NCBI GenBank assembly: GCA_023415825.1
Contig: JAEZJF010000022.1
Location: forward strand, 650,478 to 714,477
Length of the DNA stretch: 64,000 bases
Direction: 5' to 3'
From: Bacillota bacterium
Lineage (GTDB): Bacteria > Bacillota > Clostridia > DSM-8532
Shown: in pieces, positions 36,078 through 44,675 of the stretch
How positions within the stretch are numbered: position 1 is the stretch's first letter
How the letters are laid out: each line of letters starts with the position of its first letter
Notes under the pieces: generated by a model
The model's database searches: none
The model's input: only the letters and a program-made list of their open reading frames with translations
Told to the model about the DNA's origin: nothing
Made by a program: the position numbers and the translations under genes

Positions 36078-36889
36078 CGAATAAACACACATGCAGCACT
36101 GGCTGCCAGCAATCCTGCAATGGGCAGCAATCTTGCGGCGGTCTATGCTGTACAAAAATAGAAAATTTCGGAGTGACAATTGGAAATACGCCCATCCTGA
36201 CTGATGTCAATCTTCATATCCACTGTGGAGAGCTTACCGCCATTATAGGTCCCAATGGAGCGGGCAAAAGTACGCTTATCAAAGCGCTCCTTGGCGAGGT
36301 GGAGCATACGGGGAGCCTTCATTTTGCACAAGGAAGGGGAACAGCTTCTCAAATTCCTGTCATGGGGTATGTTCCTCAAAACCTGAATCTGGACGCAACC
36401 TCTCCCACCAGCGTGCTGGATCTCTTTCTGTCATGTTCATGTTCCTACCCTACCTGGCTTATTCGGCCCAAAAAGATCGTTGAGAGGGTACGTGAAAGGC
36501 TTTCCCGAGTGAAAGCCGATCATCTTGTTTCAAGAAGACTTGGTGCCCTTTCCGGAGGAGAGCTTCAAAGGGTTCTTTTGGCGTTGGCCTTGGAGCCTGT
36601 TCCCGATATTTTGCTTTTGGACGAGCCTGTTTCAGGCATAGATCAAAATGGACTTGAGCTTTTTTATGAAACAGTTTCAGCTTTAAGAGAAGCCTATGAT
36701 CTATCCATTATATTGGTATCCCATGATTTGGATATGGTCCAAAAATATGCAGACCGCGTGGTGCTTCTGAACCGTACGGTGCTTCAAGTGGGCTCGCCTG
36801 ATGAAATTCTTAAAAGCGAGAGCTTTTATAAGGTTTTCTCCATGGGCTGGCAAAGAAAGCCGGGGACCGAGGGGGGTGAGGAACGATGA
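36074..36889 (+). CDS. znuC: Metal ABC transporter ATPase with Cys-rich N-terminus
   Basis: The ATP-binding subunit of the znuABC-type importer. Walker A GPNGAGKST, signature LSGGELQRV, Walker B LLLDEPVSGID and the H-loop SHD are intact. It carries an unusual N-terminal extension of about 27 residues with six cysteines (TCSTGCQQSCNGQQSCGGLCC), which is not part of the ABC fold and could bind metal; a regulatory or storage role is inference. The ATG overlaps the stop of znuA, and the gene overlaps the permease by four bases. Confidence 0.93.
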   Translation: MTNKHTCSTGCQQSCNGQQSCGGLCCTKIENFGVTIGNTPILTDVNLHIHCGELTAIIGPNGAGKSTLIKALLGEVEHTGSLHFAQGRGTASQIPVMGYVPQNLNLDATSPTSVLDLFLSCSCSYPTWLIRPKKIVERVRERLSRVKADHLVSRRLGALSGGELQRVLLALALEPVPDILLLDEPVSGIDQNGLELFYETVSALREAYDLSIILVSHDLDMVQKYADRVVLLNRTVLQVGSPDEILKSESFYKVFSMGWQRKPGTEGGEER

Positions 36890-37734
36890 CTTGGTGGTAC
36901 AAGCTTTTGGAAGTCCTTCCCTTCGAATGGGCACAGGAAGGGCAGATGCTTTTTATGAAAAACGCTCTTCTGGCAGTTATGCTCATGACTCCTATTTTTG
37001 CCATTTTAGGCACGATGATAGTCAATAATAATATGGCCTTTTTTTCGGATGCTCTAGGCCATGGCGCATTTACAGGAGTAGCTATCGGCGGCATTTTGGG
37101 ATTTGTTAAACCCATAGGCTCAGCTGTCCTGTTCTCTCTCATTTTCGCCTTTCTCATAGCCTTGATTAAATATAGAAGCAAAATGGCCAGTGACACCGTC
37201 ATCGGAGTTTTTTCTTCTACCGCTATCGCACTTGGTATCTTTCTTGCCACCTTAGGCGGGAATAGCTTTGCCAAGCTTAATACCTACCTTATAGGTGATA
37301 TTTTAAGCATCACACCAAAAGAAATTGGACTTCTCCTTGTTGTGCTGATTCTTGTGCTGGTCTTCTGGCTTTTTGTTTTCAACCGCCTTTTAATCGTCAG
37401 TGTGAATCCTTCTTTGGCCGGGAGCAGGGGTATTCATACCTTTTGGTATGAGGTTATCTTCAGTAGTGCAGTAGCGGTTATTGTAACTGTATCAATGTCC
37501 TGGATAGGGCTTTTAGTCATAAATTCCTTTTTGGTGCTTCCTGCGGCCGCAGCACGGAACATTGCCCGAAATCAGAGGCAATATCACTTTCTGGCAGTAT
37601 TTTTCTCATTGCTTTCAGGGGTGACAGGCCTTGTGTTATCTTATTACATTGAGACAGCTTCTGGTTCAACAATTGTTCTTATTTCCTCCATTATATTTTT
37701 TGCTACTTATTTTTTAAGGAAGAAATTTGCGTGA
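36886..37734 (+). CDS. znuB: Metal ABC transporter permease (ZnuB-like)
   Basis: A 282-residue integral membrane subunit of the ABC-3 family with about eight membrane segments. The family features DALGHGAFTGVAIGG and VNSFLVLPAAAARN are present. It forms the translocation pore with the ATPase encoded immediately upstream, with which it overlaps. GGGGTGAGG supplies the ribosome site inside the preceding gene. Confidence 0.93.
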   Translation: MTWWYKLLEVLPFEWAQEGQMLFMKNALLAVMLMTPIFAILGTMIVNNNMAFFSDALGHGAFTGVAIGGILGFVKPIGSAVLFSLIFAFLIALIKYRSKMASDTVIGVFSSTAIALGIFLATLGGNSFAKLNTYLIGDILSITPKEIGLLLVVLILVLVFWLFVFNRLLIVSVNPSLAGSRGIHTFWYEVIFSSAVAVIVTVSMSWIGLLVINSFLVLPAAAARNIARNQRQYHFLAVFFSLLSGVTGLVLSYYIETASGSTIVLISSIIFFATYFLRKKFA

Positions 37735-37743
37735 GGGATAACT

Positions 37744-38175
37744 ATGAACGGTGAAGAACATTACAAAGATTTATTAAAGAGGGGAAATCTTAAGAACACC
37801 AGGCATCGGAAGGCTGTCCTGGAAGTCCTTGAAAAGAACGATCCTCCCCTGACAGCAGAGGAGCTGTTTCTTAAGCTCAAAGAGAAAGATATCTCTATCA
37901 GCCTGTCCACCGTTTATCGAGTCTTGGAAACGCTGGTTGACAAAGGTCTGGCAACCAGAAGCAATCTGGCCGATGATAGCAGGGCTGTATACGAGGTGAG
38001 CCACGATGAGCATCGGCATCATTTATTATGCACTAAATGCCGAAAGGTACTTCCTGTCGACGGATGCCCGTTGGAGGATTACGAGAAGCTATTGGAGGAT
38101 CGCTTTGGCTTTACCGTTATGGGCCATAAGCTGGAGGTTTTTGGCTATTGTGAGGAATGTAAAGAAAAAAACTGA
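37744..38175 (+). CDS. Fur-family metalloregulator (Zur/Fur-like)
   Basis: A 143-residue Fur superfamily repressor: N-terminal winged helix (NLKNTRHRKAVLEVLEKNDPPLTAEELF... SLSTVYRVLETL), then the metal-sensing region HDEHRHHLLCTKCRKVLPVD and a C-terminal CEEC. Both CxxC structural-zinc pairs are intact. It lies nine bases after znuB, so it probably autoregulates the uptake operon in response to zinc. Sequence alone does not separate Zur, Fur and PerR; the operon context favours Zur. Confidence 0.9.
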   Translation: MNGEEHYKDLLKRGNLKNTRHRKAVLEVLEKNDPPLTAEELFLKLKEKDISISLSTVYRVLETLVDKGLATRSNLADDSRAVYEVSHDEHRHHLLCTKCRKVLPVDGCPLEDYEKLLEDRFGFTVMGHKLEVFGYCEECKEKN

Positions 38176-38252
38176 AAGAATCATAATTCAACGTAATTTA
38201 AGCCAAGTTAATAATAGAAATAAGGTTTATATTTTTGCAACGGGTGGACAAT

Positions 38253-38876
38253 ATGGACGATGATAAACAGGGGCTTTTTCTCGAAATAGAGGAGCATCTT
38301 CTAAAGGATGATAAACCTTCCGAATATTTTAACAGTCTTGTGGAAACTGGGCTGTTTAAAAAGGAGTATCCGTTTAATCTCCTTAGTCGGCTGCGTGAAA
38401 TTGAACAGTCACCCAAGCACCATCCAGAAGGAAATGTATGGAATCATACGATGCTGGTCTTGGATAATGCCGCCCAAGTAAAGAGCCAAAGCAGTGATAC
38501 AAGAGTTTTCATGTGGTCGGCGCTGTTGCATGATATTGGAAAGGCTACTACCACAAAACTCAGAAAAGGAAGAATTACCTCCTATGACCATGACAAGGAG
38601 GGTGAGAAGCTGGCCCGCTCATTTTTAGAGTGTTTTACCCAGGATGAGGAATTTATCACAAAGGTAACACGAATGGTGCGTTGGCATATGCAGATTTTGT
38701 TTGTTACCAACAAGCTGCCCTTTTCCGATATCAGTACCATGAAAAGCCAGGTGGATGTCAAGGAGATAGGATTATTGGGCTTTTGCGATAGACTGGGAAG
38801 GAAAATGGAGCAGGATGTAAATAAAGAGATTGAAACTATGGAAAACTTTATACGAAAATGCAATGAAATTACATGA
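38253..38876 (+). CDS. HD-domain phosphohydrolase-like protein
   Basis: A 207-residue protein with the HD superfamily motifs H...HD...D: NVWNHTMLVLD, ALLHDIGKATTT, and a distal HWHMQ/D region. It resembles the stand-alone HD domain of CCA-adding-enzyme-type phosphohydrolases (SPKHHPEGNVWNHT is the tRNA nucleotidyltransferase-associated pattern). The substrate is unknown. ATG 38253 has GGGTGG six bases upstream and is preferred over an upstream TTG at 38235. Confidence 0.85.
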   Translation: MDDDKQGLFLEIEEHLLKDDKPSEYFNSLVETGLFKKEYPFNLLSRLREIEQSPKHHPEGNVWNHTMLVLDNAAQVKSQSSDTRVFMWSALLHDIGKATTTKLRKGRITSYDHDKEGEKLARSFLECFTQDEEFITKVTRMVRWHMQILFVTNKLPFSDISTMKSQVDVKEIGLLGFCDRLGRKMEQDVNKEIETMENFIRKCNEIT

Positions 38877-38928
38877 AATGAATTGTTTTGCGGAATACTA
38901 GAAATACAAGATATGGGGGAATCAAAAG

Positions 38929-39192
38929 ATGAAATCTATTTTAATGTTTACCATGGCCTCATGCCCTTATTGCCAAAAAGCGACACGCTATATGGAGGAG
39001 CTTATGACACAGACACCTAAGTATAAAAATATCCCCATCAGAAAAGTCGATGAAAACTTAGACCCCGATACTGCAGATGCCTATGACTATTATTTTGTTC
39101 CCACCTATTACGTGGATGACGAAAAGGTTCATGAGGGAGCAGCCTCAAGGGAAGATATTCATAGAGTATTTGAACGGGCGATGGAGGACTAA
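38929..39192 (+). CDS. Glutaredoxin-like thiol-redox protein
   Basis: An 87-residue thioredoxin-fold protein with the redox pair CPYC (Cys12, Cys15) near the N-terminus in TMASCPYCQKA and the cis-proline strand VPTYYVDDEKVHEGA. It is the typical small glutaredoxin-like protein of anaerobes. GGGG precedes its ATG. A hairpin terminator follows. Confidence 0.9.
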   Translation: MKSILMFTMASCPYCQKATRYMEELMTQTPKYKNIPIRKVDENLDPDTADAYDYYFVPTYYVDDEKVHEGAASREDIHRVFERAMED

Positions 39193-39201
39193 GAATCAAA
39201 G

Positions 39202-39229
39202 AGGTACGTCCCTTTCGGAACGTACCTTT
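39202..39229. terminator. Hairpin between convergent genes
   Basis: The stem AGGTACGT/ACGTACCT with TTTA beyond it lies between the plus-strand glutaredoxin-like gene and the minus-strand DUF2812 gene. Confidence 0.7.
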
Positions 39230-39839
39230 ATTCATACGTTTTTCGTTTCTCTTTATATTTTTGAATCAAGACCAGGTATCGTATGACCAAAAAAAGAAAA
39301 TAGGCACACAGGGCCGCTGCAAGGCTTTTTGTCCATACCTCAAAAGGCTCCAAACCACTGCTTGCACGACCAAATGCAATGAGTAGGGCAAGCAGCAGAC
39401 ACGTAAAAGCATACATATTCCTTATATTATGATAGTAACTGATCACATCATCCAGATCAGTATGAAGCTCAAAAGGCTTACCATCCTTTTTTTTCTCCAG
39501 AATCAGAAGCTCTTTGTTGATGCTTCCGGGAGATGTGGCAAGCTTGCCGCTCCAGGGACGCCATCTTACTTTGCCTAAGGAATAATTGACATTGATATTT
39601 TTGAAGAAAGAGCGGTATCCCATTTCGCTCAAAAAATCCCGATACTTCAATAGCTCATGATAAGATTGATTGCCGACAAATTCCACCCTATACTGGTATT
39701 CGGACGGATTGCAGCTTTCAAACCGATATGTCAGCCTTGTTGTCTTAACCAGTCTAAATCCTTGTTCTGCCATTTTATTAAGCCAGTTCTCCTGACCTTC
39801 TATAGCATCCAAAAAAAACTTGACAACTGTTTTGGCCAT
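39228..39839 (-). CDS. DUF2812 membrane protein
   Basis: A 203-residue protein. The N-terminal soluble part has the DUF2812 pattern (FFLDAIEGQENWLNKMAEQGFRLVKTTRLTYRF), followed by two membrane helices (YAFTCLLLALLIAF and LAAALCAYFLFLVIRYLVLI). It is expressed after a PadR regulator: GGGAGGTG of its ribosome site is inside the padR 3' end. PadR-DUF2812 pairs are widespread in Firmicutes and are believed to respond to envelope or antimicrobial stress; the actual role is unknown. The ATG at 39839 is preferred over the frame extension to 39848. Confidence 0.85.
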   Translation of the reverse strand: MAKTVVKFFLDAIEGQENWLNKMAEQGFRLVKTTRLTYRFESCNPSEYQYRVEFVGNQSYHELLKYRDFLSEMGYRSFFKNINVNYSLGKVRWRPWSGKLATSPGSINKELLILEKKKDGKPFELHTDLDDVISYYHNIRNMYAFTCLLLALLIAFGRASSGLEPFEVWTKSLAAALCAYFLFLVIRYLVLIQKYKEKRKTYE

Positions 39840-39840
39840 C

Positions 39841-40167
39841 TTAAACACCTCCCTGGGTAATCCTTATCGCCGTCTGATAGACCTGCTTTAGGCGCTTTAG
39901 CTCGATTTCCACGATTTCTTTCCCTTTATCGGTAATGATATATTCTTTTTTTCTATCGCTCGGCTCATTTCCATAGGGTAATATCCATTCTTTTTTTAGT
40001 AATGTGTTAATTGCTCCGTAAAGGGTTCCTGCACCCAATGTCAAGCGTTCTCCGGTTTCGTTTGCTATAAACTGCATGATGCCGTAGCCGTGATTGGGCT
40101 TGTAAACTGATAAAAGAATAAAAAAAGTTGTTTCGGTCAATGCGCCGCCTTTTATATTGTCTCTCAC
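39841..40167 (-). CDS. PadR-family transcriptional regulator
   Basis: A 108-residue PadR winged-helix regulator: LTETTFFILLSVYKPNHGYGIMQFI, LGAGTLYGAINTLLKKEWI and GKEIVEIEL are the family landmarks. It starts at GTG with AAAGGAGG. It probably represses its own operon through the AT-rich inverted repeat just upstream. The inducing ligand is not predictable. Confidence 0.92.
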   Translation of the reverse strand: MRDNIKGGALTETTFFILLSVYKPNHGYGIMQFIANETGERLTLGAGTLYGAINTLLKKEWILPYGNEPSDRKKEYIITDKGKEIVEIELKRLKQVYQTAIRITQGGV

Positions 40168-40187
40168 CGGAACCCTCCTTTAATATA

Positions 40188-40219
40188 TGATATATCGTTT
40201 ACTGTAATAAAGTATATCA
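40188..40219 (-). promoter_or_regulatory. Candidate PadR operator inverted repeat
   Basis: TGATATA and TATATCA, separated by 18 bases, lie between the PadR ribosome site and its probable promoter. ATAT-rich dyads of this kind are typical PadR targets; function here is inferred from position. Confidence 0.45.
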
Positions 40220-40253
40220 CTAAACGTAATAGATGTCAAGGATATCTGCCTCT

Positions 40254-40282
40254 TTGTAAAAATAAAGGGAATATGATATAAT
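40254..40282 (+). promoter_or_regulatory. Sigma-A promoter of the second CorC-like gene
   Basis: TTGTAA and TATAAT have exactly 17 bases between them, placing the RNA start at about 40289, at the base of the leader hairpins. Confidence 0.8.
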
Positions 40283-40288
40283 AACCTC

Positions 40289-40380
40289 ACCCGTTACCGA
40301 AATCAAGATTTCGAACGGGTCCCGAGAGCATTGATACTTCGTATTAATTCTCTCTACTACTATTTGAGGAGGTTTTTTCG
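40289..40380 (+). promoter_or_regulatory. Structured two-hairpin 5' leader of the CorC-like gene
   Basis: Two strong consecutive hairpins fill the leader: hairpin 1 (40289-40320) pairs ACCCGTT with ACGGGT and CGAAATC with GATTTCG; hairpin 2 (40324-40354) pairs GAGAG with CTCTC and ATTGATAC with GTATTAAT around a TTC loop. The ribosome site GAGGAGG follows at once. The structure has no T-box, and I saw no yybP-ykoY consensus. The position suggests a metal-responsive or other cis-regulatory RNA. Confidence 0.5.
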
Positions 40381-41700
40381 TTGTCTGACGACCCTTTATT
40401 ATGGCCGTTACTTTTGCAAGTCATGTTAATCGTACTTAATGCTGTCTTTGCCTGTGCAGAGATTGCCATCATCTCACTGAACGATACCAAACTTTTAAAA
40501 CTTTCATCTTCCGGTGACAAACGCGCTCAAAAGCTAGTAAAACTAACTTCCCAGCCCGCACGTTTTTTAGCCACCATACAGGTGGGCATCACATTGGCTG
40601 GATTCTTGGGGAGTGCCTTTGCTGCTGATAATTTTTCAGACAAATTGGTCTCAATGGTTATTTCCTGGGGGGTAAAAATTCCCGAAACTACTTTGGATAC
40701 CATAGCCGTTATTTTGATTACCCTGATTCTGTCCTATTTCACATTGGTATTAGGGGAACTGGTTCCTAAAAGAATCGCTATGAGAAAGGCAGAAGCCATA
40801 GCCTTGGCTATGGCGGGATTGGTTAGCTTTATCTCCAAGGTTGCCGCTCCACTGGTCTGGCTTTTAACTGCTTCAACCAACGGCATTCTGCGTCTGCTTG
40901 GAATTGACCCGCATGCTGAGGATGAAGAGGTTACAGAGGAAGAGATCCGAATGCTGGTTGATGCGGGAAGCGAAAAAGGTGCCATCAACCCTGAAGAAAA
41001 AGAAATGATTGAGAATGTTTTTGAGTTCAATAACAAGATCGCCGATGAAGTCATGACCCATAGAACAGAAGTGTCGTTACTATGGCTGGATGAATCAATT
41101 GAACAGTGGGAGAAAACAATAGTTGAGAGCAGACATTCCAATTATCCTATTTGCAAGGAAACCGTTGACAATATTATCGGTGTTTTAAATATAAAAGACT
41201 ATTATCGTATTACGGATAAAACTCGTGACAATATCTTAAAGCAATCGGTCAAACCGGCCTACTTTGTGCCAGAATCGGTCCGAACCGATATCCTTTTCCA
41301 AAACATGAGAAAAAGCCGTAATCACTTTGCCATTGTACTTGATGAATATGGTGGGATGAGTGGTATCATTACCATGAATGATCTTATTGAAGAGATTGTG
41401 GGAGATTTGGGAGATGATCATGAGGAAGAGTCTCCGGTCATTGAACGGATTGATGCAGGTACATGGAAGATAAGAGGTTCTGCCTCTCTTGAATATGTTG
41501 CGGAACAATTAGGAATTTACCTGCCGGATGATGAATATGAAACATTTGGTGGTTTTGTTTTCGGTCTTTTGGGAAATGTTCCTGATGATGGGAGCAGACC
41601 GGAGATTGAAGACTACGGCCTTCACATTAAGGTACAAGAGGTGCGTGAGCACAGAATGGAAGTTGCAGTTGTCTGCTTGATTGATAAAAAGGAGAAGTAG
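40381..41700 (+). CDS. HlyC/CorC-family CNNM/CBS membrane protein (paralogue)
   Basis: A 439-residue paralogue of the protein at 33759-35051, with the same order: CNNM/DUF21 membrane domain with LVLGELVPKRIAM, CBS pair beginning ADEVMTHRTEVS, and CorC_HlyC C-terminal domain. It differs in the CBS region (WLDESIEQWEKTIVESRHSN) and loop residues, so the two copies probably sense different ligands. The start is TTG with GAGGAGG seven bases upstream. It is preceded by a structured leader, unlike its paralogue. Confidence 0.9.
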   Translation: MSDDPLLWPLLLQVMLIVLNAVFACAEIAIISLNDTKLLKLSSSGDKRAQKLVKLTSQPARFLATIQVGITLAGFLGSAFAADNFSDKLVSMVISWGVKIPETTLDTIAVILITLILSYFTLVLGELVPKRIAMRKAEAIALAMAGLVSFISKVAAPLVWLLTASTNGILRLLGIDPHAEDEEVTEEEIRMLVDAGSEKGAINPEEKEMIENVFEFNNKIADEVMTHRTEVSLLWLDESIEQWEKTIVESRHSNYPICKETVDNIIGVLNIKDYYRITDKTRDNILKQSVKPAYFVPESVRTDILFQNMRKSRNHFAIVLDEYGGMSGIITMNDLIEEIVGDLGDDHEEESPVIERIDAGTWKIRGSASLEYVAEQLGIYLPDDEYETFGGFVFGLLGNVPDDGSRPEIEDYGLHIKVQEVREHRMEVAVVCLIDKKEK

Positions 41701-41779
41701 ACAGCTAACGGATAGAATGGCATTTTTGAATCAATATAAGGATATATGATGGGACTCATATCGTTTTCTGGAGGTCATC

Positions 41780-43426
41780 ATGAAAATAAAATTCCGTAAG
41801 GTATTGCTCAAGGTCTTGGGCGTTCTTATGGCTCTTTCAGGGATTTTATGTCTTTTATTCTATACACAGCTTTGGAACGCTCATGTTAACGTATCGATCA
41901 AAGATGAAATGAGATTTCCTCTTACCGCCCAGCAGCGGGTTGAGGATTTTGACTATTTGTACAAGACGTTGGAAGAGAGCTTTCCGTATTTCGAGGTCAA
42001 GAAACGGCAGTATGCCTATGATTGGCTTGCACAAAAAGATGCGTTTATCAAGAAAATAGAGCAGGCAAGCAATGATCAGGAATTTTATTCGGTTTTAAGT
42101 GAAGTATTAATGCTCCTTCAAAACGGCCACACCAATGTCATTCCGCCTGGGCGTGAATTTGATGAGTATCAGAGCCTTTATTCAGGCCCGCACCCGTGGT
42201 CCCAGGTGTATGGAAATACCAGGGTGGCCTCCAGTTATGATTATTGGGAAACAATTGTTACCGAGCAGGAGAACACCACTATTCCAATTGCATTTCGCTA
42301 CATTGAAGGTAACTACTATGCCAGCAAAAACTTAATCAACCCCGAAAGAGCCACTGATGAATGGGGCATTCCCATGGGTTCTCAGCTTATAAGGGTTGAA
42401 GGTGAAGATGTAGATGTTTATATCAAAAACCTTATAAACCGGCGTATTCTACGTTATGATACCTCGAGGGAAAAATTCAAGCTGAATTCATTTGCTATAC
42501 GTACCAACAGTGAAACCGAGATTACCATCAAGCTGCCTCAGGGTGAAGAAATCACGAAGGTTTTGAAGCCCTATCGCCCTGACAATTTGGGAGAAGCGGG
42601 AAGAAGCCTTCCGGAGCATCTCTTCTCAACTGAAATCCTGGACGAGGGGAAAATAGCTTATTTACGGCTTCCATCCCTGGCTTCTTCCTATGTTGATAAA
42701 GATCGTGAAGGGATCCGTGCCTTTTTAGAAGAGACCCGGTTCTATCCGGCTCTCATTATTGACATACGCGGCAATGGCGGTGGAAGCACCGATTATTGGA
42801 TGGATAACATTGTTCCTCTTCTTACCGATAAAAGATTAAGTTCCGACAGTTATTTGCTTTTTAAGGATTCAGCCTATATCAGGCCCTTTATCAAACAGAA
42901 GATGTTTATTGGTTATTTCGGATTAAAACCGCTCAAGGAGCTGAGCTTCAGTAATAGGAATCCGGAGTTCTATTTTGGCGGCAAAGACGGTATATTTGAA
43001 GAATTGGACTATACCATTGAGCCCTCCGATCCTGTTGGGTTCAAGGGTAGAATCCTGCTATTGGTTGATGACTATGTCTACTCTTCGGCAGAGTCCTTCG
43101 CAGTCTTTGCTAAGGCGACAGGCTGGGCAACCCTGGTGGGAACTCGGACAGGCGGTGATGGCATCGGCTTCGATCCCGTTCCGGTGGCTCTCCCCAATAG
43201 CGGTCTGGTGGTGCGTTTCCCGGCCGATATGGGCTTGAATCCTGATGGCAGCATTAACGAGGAAGTAGCAACCTTGCCGGATATTTATGTGGAACCAAGC
43301 TATAATGATTTTATGAGCCAAATACAGGCTAAGAGCCAGACTTCAGAAAAACATTCCATCATGGACAGCCTGCCCTATGATACCATTCTCCGAAAGGCGG
43401 TAGAGCTGGCTTACGAGAAGGAGTAG
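41780..43426 (+). CDS. S41-family peptidase-like membrane-anchored protein
   Basis: A 548-residue protein with an N-terminal membrane anchor (LLKVLGVLMALSGILCLLFY) and a C-terminal S41 (tail-specific protease/TSP) domain: LIIDIRGNGGGSTDYW, LLLVDDYVYSSAESFAVFAKA with the nucleophile Ser435 or Ser436, and VGTRTGGDGIGFDPVPVALPN. No clear PDZ is seen. The active site should face outside. GGAGG precedes the ATG, and the gene ends six bases from the CDF gene, so the two are probably co-transcribed. Substrate unknown. Confidence 0.85.
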   Translation: MKIKFRKVLLKVLGVLMALSGILCLLFYTQLWNAHVNVSIKDEMRFPLTAQQRVEDFDYLYKTLEESFPYFEVKKRQYAYDWLAQKDAFIKKIEQASNDQEFYSVLSEVLMLLQNGHTNVIPPGREFDEYQSLYSGPHPWSQVYGNTRVASSYDYWETIVTEQENTTIPIAFRYIEGNYYASKNLINPERATDEWGIPMGSQLIRVEGEDVDVYIKNLINRRILRYDTSREKFKLNSFAIRTNSETEITIKLPQGEEITKVLKPYRPDNLGEAGRSLPEHLFSTEILDEGKIAYLRLPSLASSYVDKDREGIRAFLEETRFYPALIIDIRGNGGGSTDYWMDNIVPLLTDKRLSSDSYLLFKDSAYIRPFIKQKMFIGYFGLKPLKELSFSNRNPEFYFGGKDGIFEELDYTIEPSDPVGFKGRILLLVDDYVYSSAESFAVFAKATGWATLVGTRTGGDGIGFDPVPVALPNSGLVVRFPADMGLNPDGSINEEVATLPDIYVEPSYNDFMSQIQAKSQTSEKHSIMDSLPYDTILRKAVELAYEKE

Positions 43427-43432
43427 AACATC

Positions 43433-44614
43433 ATGATCAATCAGTTGATAAAATGGTTTATTAAAGACTATCAGGAGATTAGCCGCCCGTCGGTGCGTAT
43501 GCGGTATGGATGGCTTGCGGGTATTGTAGGCATTATATCCAATCTTTTTCTTTTTACCATTAAGATATTGGTGGGAACCCTGTTTAACAGTATTGCCATC
43601 ACAGCCGATGCCGTGAATAACCTTTCTGATGCAGGTTCTTCTATTATAACCTTGGTAGGCTTCAAGCTTTCCAGCAAGCCGGCCGATGAAAAACATCCTT
43701 ATGGTCATGCCCGGGCTGAATACATTACAGGCTTTGTTGTGTCAGTGGTCATCCTGCTTTTGGGTATAGAGCTCATTAAATCCTCTTTTCAAAAAATAGT
43801 AAAACCAGATCCCATCAACTTTAGTTACATTTCAGTAATCGTGCTGGCCATCGCCATCCTGGTCAAGCTTTGGCAAAGTATCTTTAATAAGACTCTCGGA
43901 AAACGTATCAACTCCACAGCATTGATTGCTACCGGGACGGACAGCATGAATGATGTCATTGCTACTTCATCGGTGCTGGTGGCAACTCTATTTGCAAAAC
44001 TGACAGGGCTTCAGATCGATGGCTATATGGGGGTGGCAGTCGCGCTTTTTATTCTTTATTCAGGCTTCAAGCTGGTTTCCGAAACCTTGAATCCCCTTTT
44101 GGGCCTTGCGCCGGATGTGTCACTTACCACTAACCTGGAAAAGAGGATTTTAAGCTATAGTGGTGTTTTAGGTCTTCATGATCTGGTGGTCCACAGCTAT
44201 GGCCCTGACAAATGCTATGCTTCCGTCCATGTAGAGGTTCCGGCCCATCAGGACCTTCTTGAGAGCCATGACCTTATAGACATCATAGAACGTGATATCT
44301 TGACTGAATCCAATATTCATCTGGTTATCCATATGGATCCCATTGTCACTGATGATGAGGTGACCAACACGCTGCGGCAGAAGGTCAATGAGATTGTCAT
44401 GGATATTGATTCCGAGCTTTCCATGCACGATTTTCGGGTAGTCTTTGGCAAGACCCATAGTAATTTAATTTTTGATGTGGTTGTTCCCACTGCGTGCAAG
44501 GCATGTGACGAAGAAATTCGGGAGCGTATAAGCAAGGAAATTTCAAAAATCAATCCAACCTACCATAGTGTCATAACGTTGGATCGCAATTATACATCAA
44601 CCACAAATGCATGA
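43433..44614 (+). CDS. Cation diffusion facilitator transporter
   Basis: A 393-residue CDF family proton-coupled metal exporter. Six membrane segments are followed by a cytoplasmic C-terminal domain with CKACDEE. The ion site in helix 2 reads ADAVNNLSDAGSS, with Asn at the first position of the usual DxxxD, a feature of the Mn2+-type subgroup, and HPYGHARAEYI is intact. GAAGGAG precedes it. Mn2+ is favoured but Zn2+ or Fe2+ cannot be excluded. Confidence 0.9.
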   Translation: MINQLIKWFIKDYQEISRPSVRMRYGWLAGIVGIISNLFLFTIKILVGTLFNSIAITADAVNNLSDAGSSIITLVGFKLSSKPADEKHPYGHARAEYITGFVVSVVILLLGIELIKSSFQKIVKPDPINFSYISVIVLAIAILVKLWQSIFNKTLGKRINSTALIATGTDSMNDVIATSSVLVATLFAKLTGLQIDGYMGVAVALFILYSGFKLVSETLNPLLGLAPDVSLTTNLEKRILSYSGVLGLHDLVVHSYGPDKCYASVHVEVPAHQDLLESHDLIDIIERDILTESNIHLVIHMDPIVTDDEVTNTLRQKVNEIVMDIDSELSMHDFRVVFGKTHSNLIFDVVVPTACKACDEEIRERISKEISKINPTYHSVITLDRNYTSTTNA

Positions 44615-44675
44615 ATTTTATGAATACTCACTAAATATTGGACAAACTGCTCATAATATCTCATGAGGTGATATT

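Noticed and set aside
40289..40380. A yybP-ykoY (Mn2+) or guanidine-II riboswitch before the CorC-like gene
   Set aside because: No matching consensus loops (for example ACGR tetraloops) are present; only two simple hairpins are seen, so it is left unclassified.
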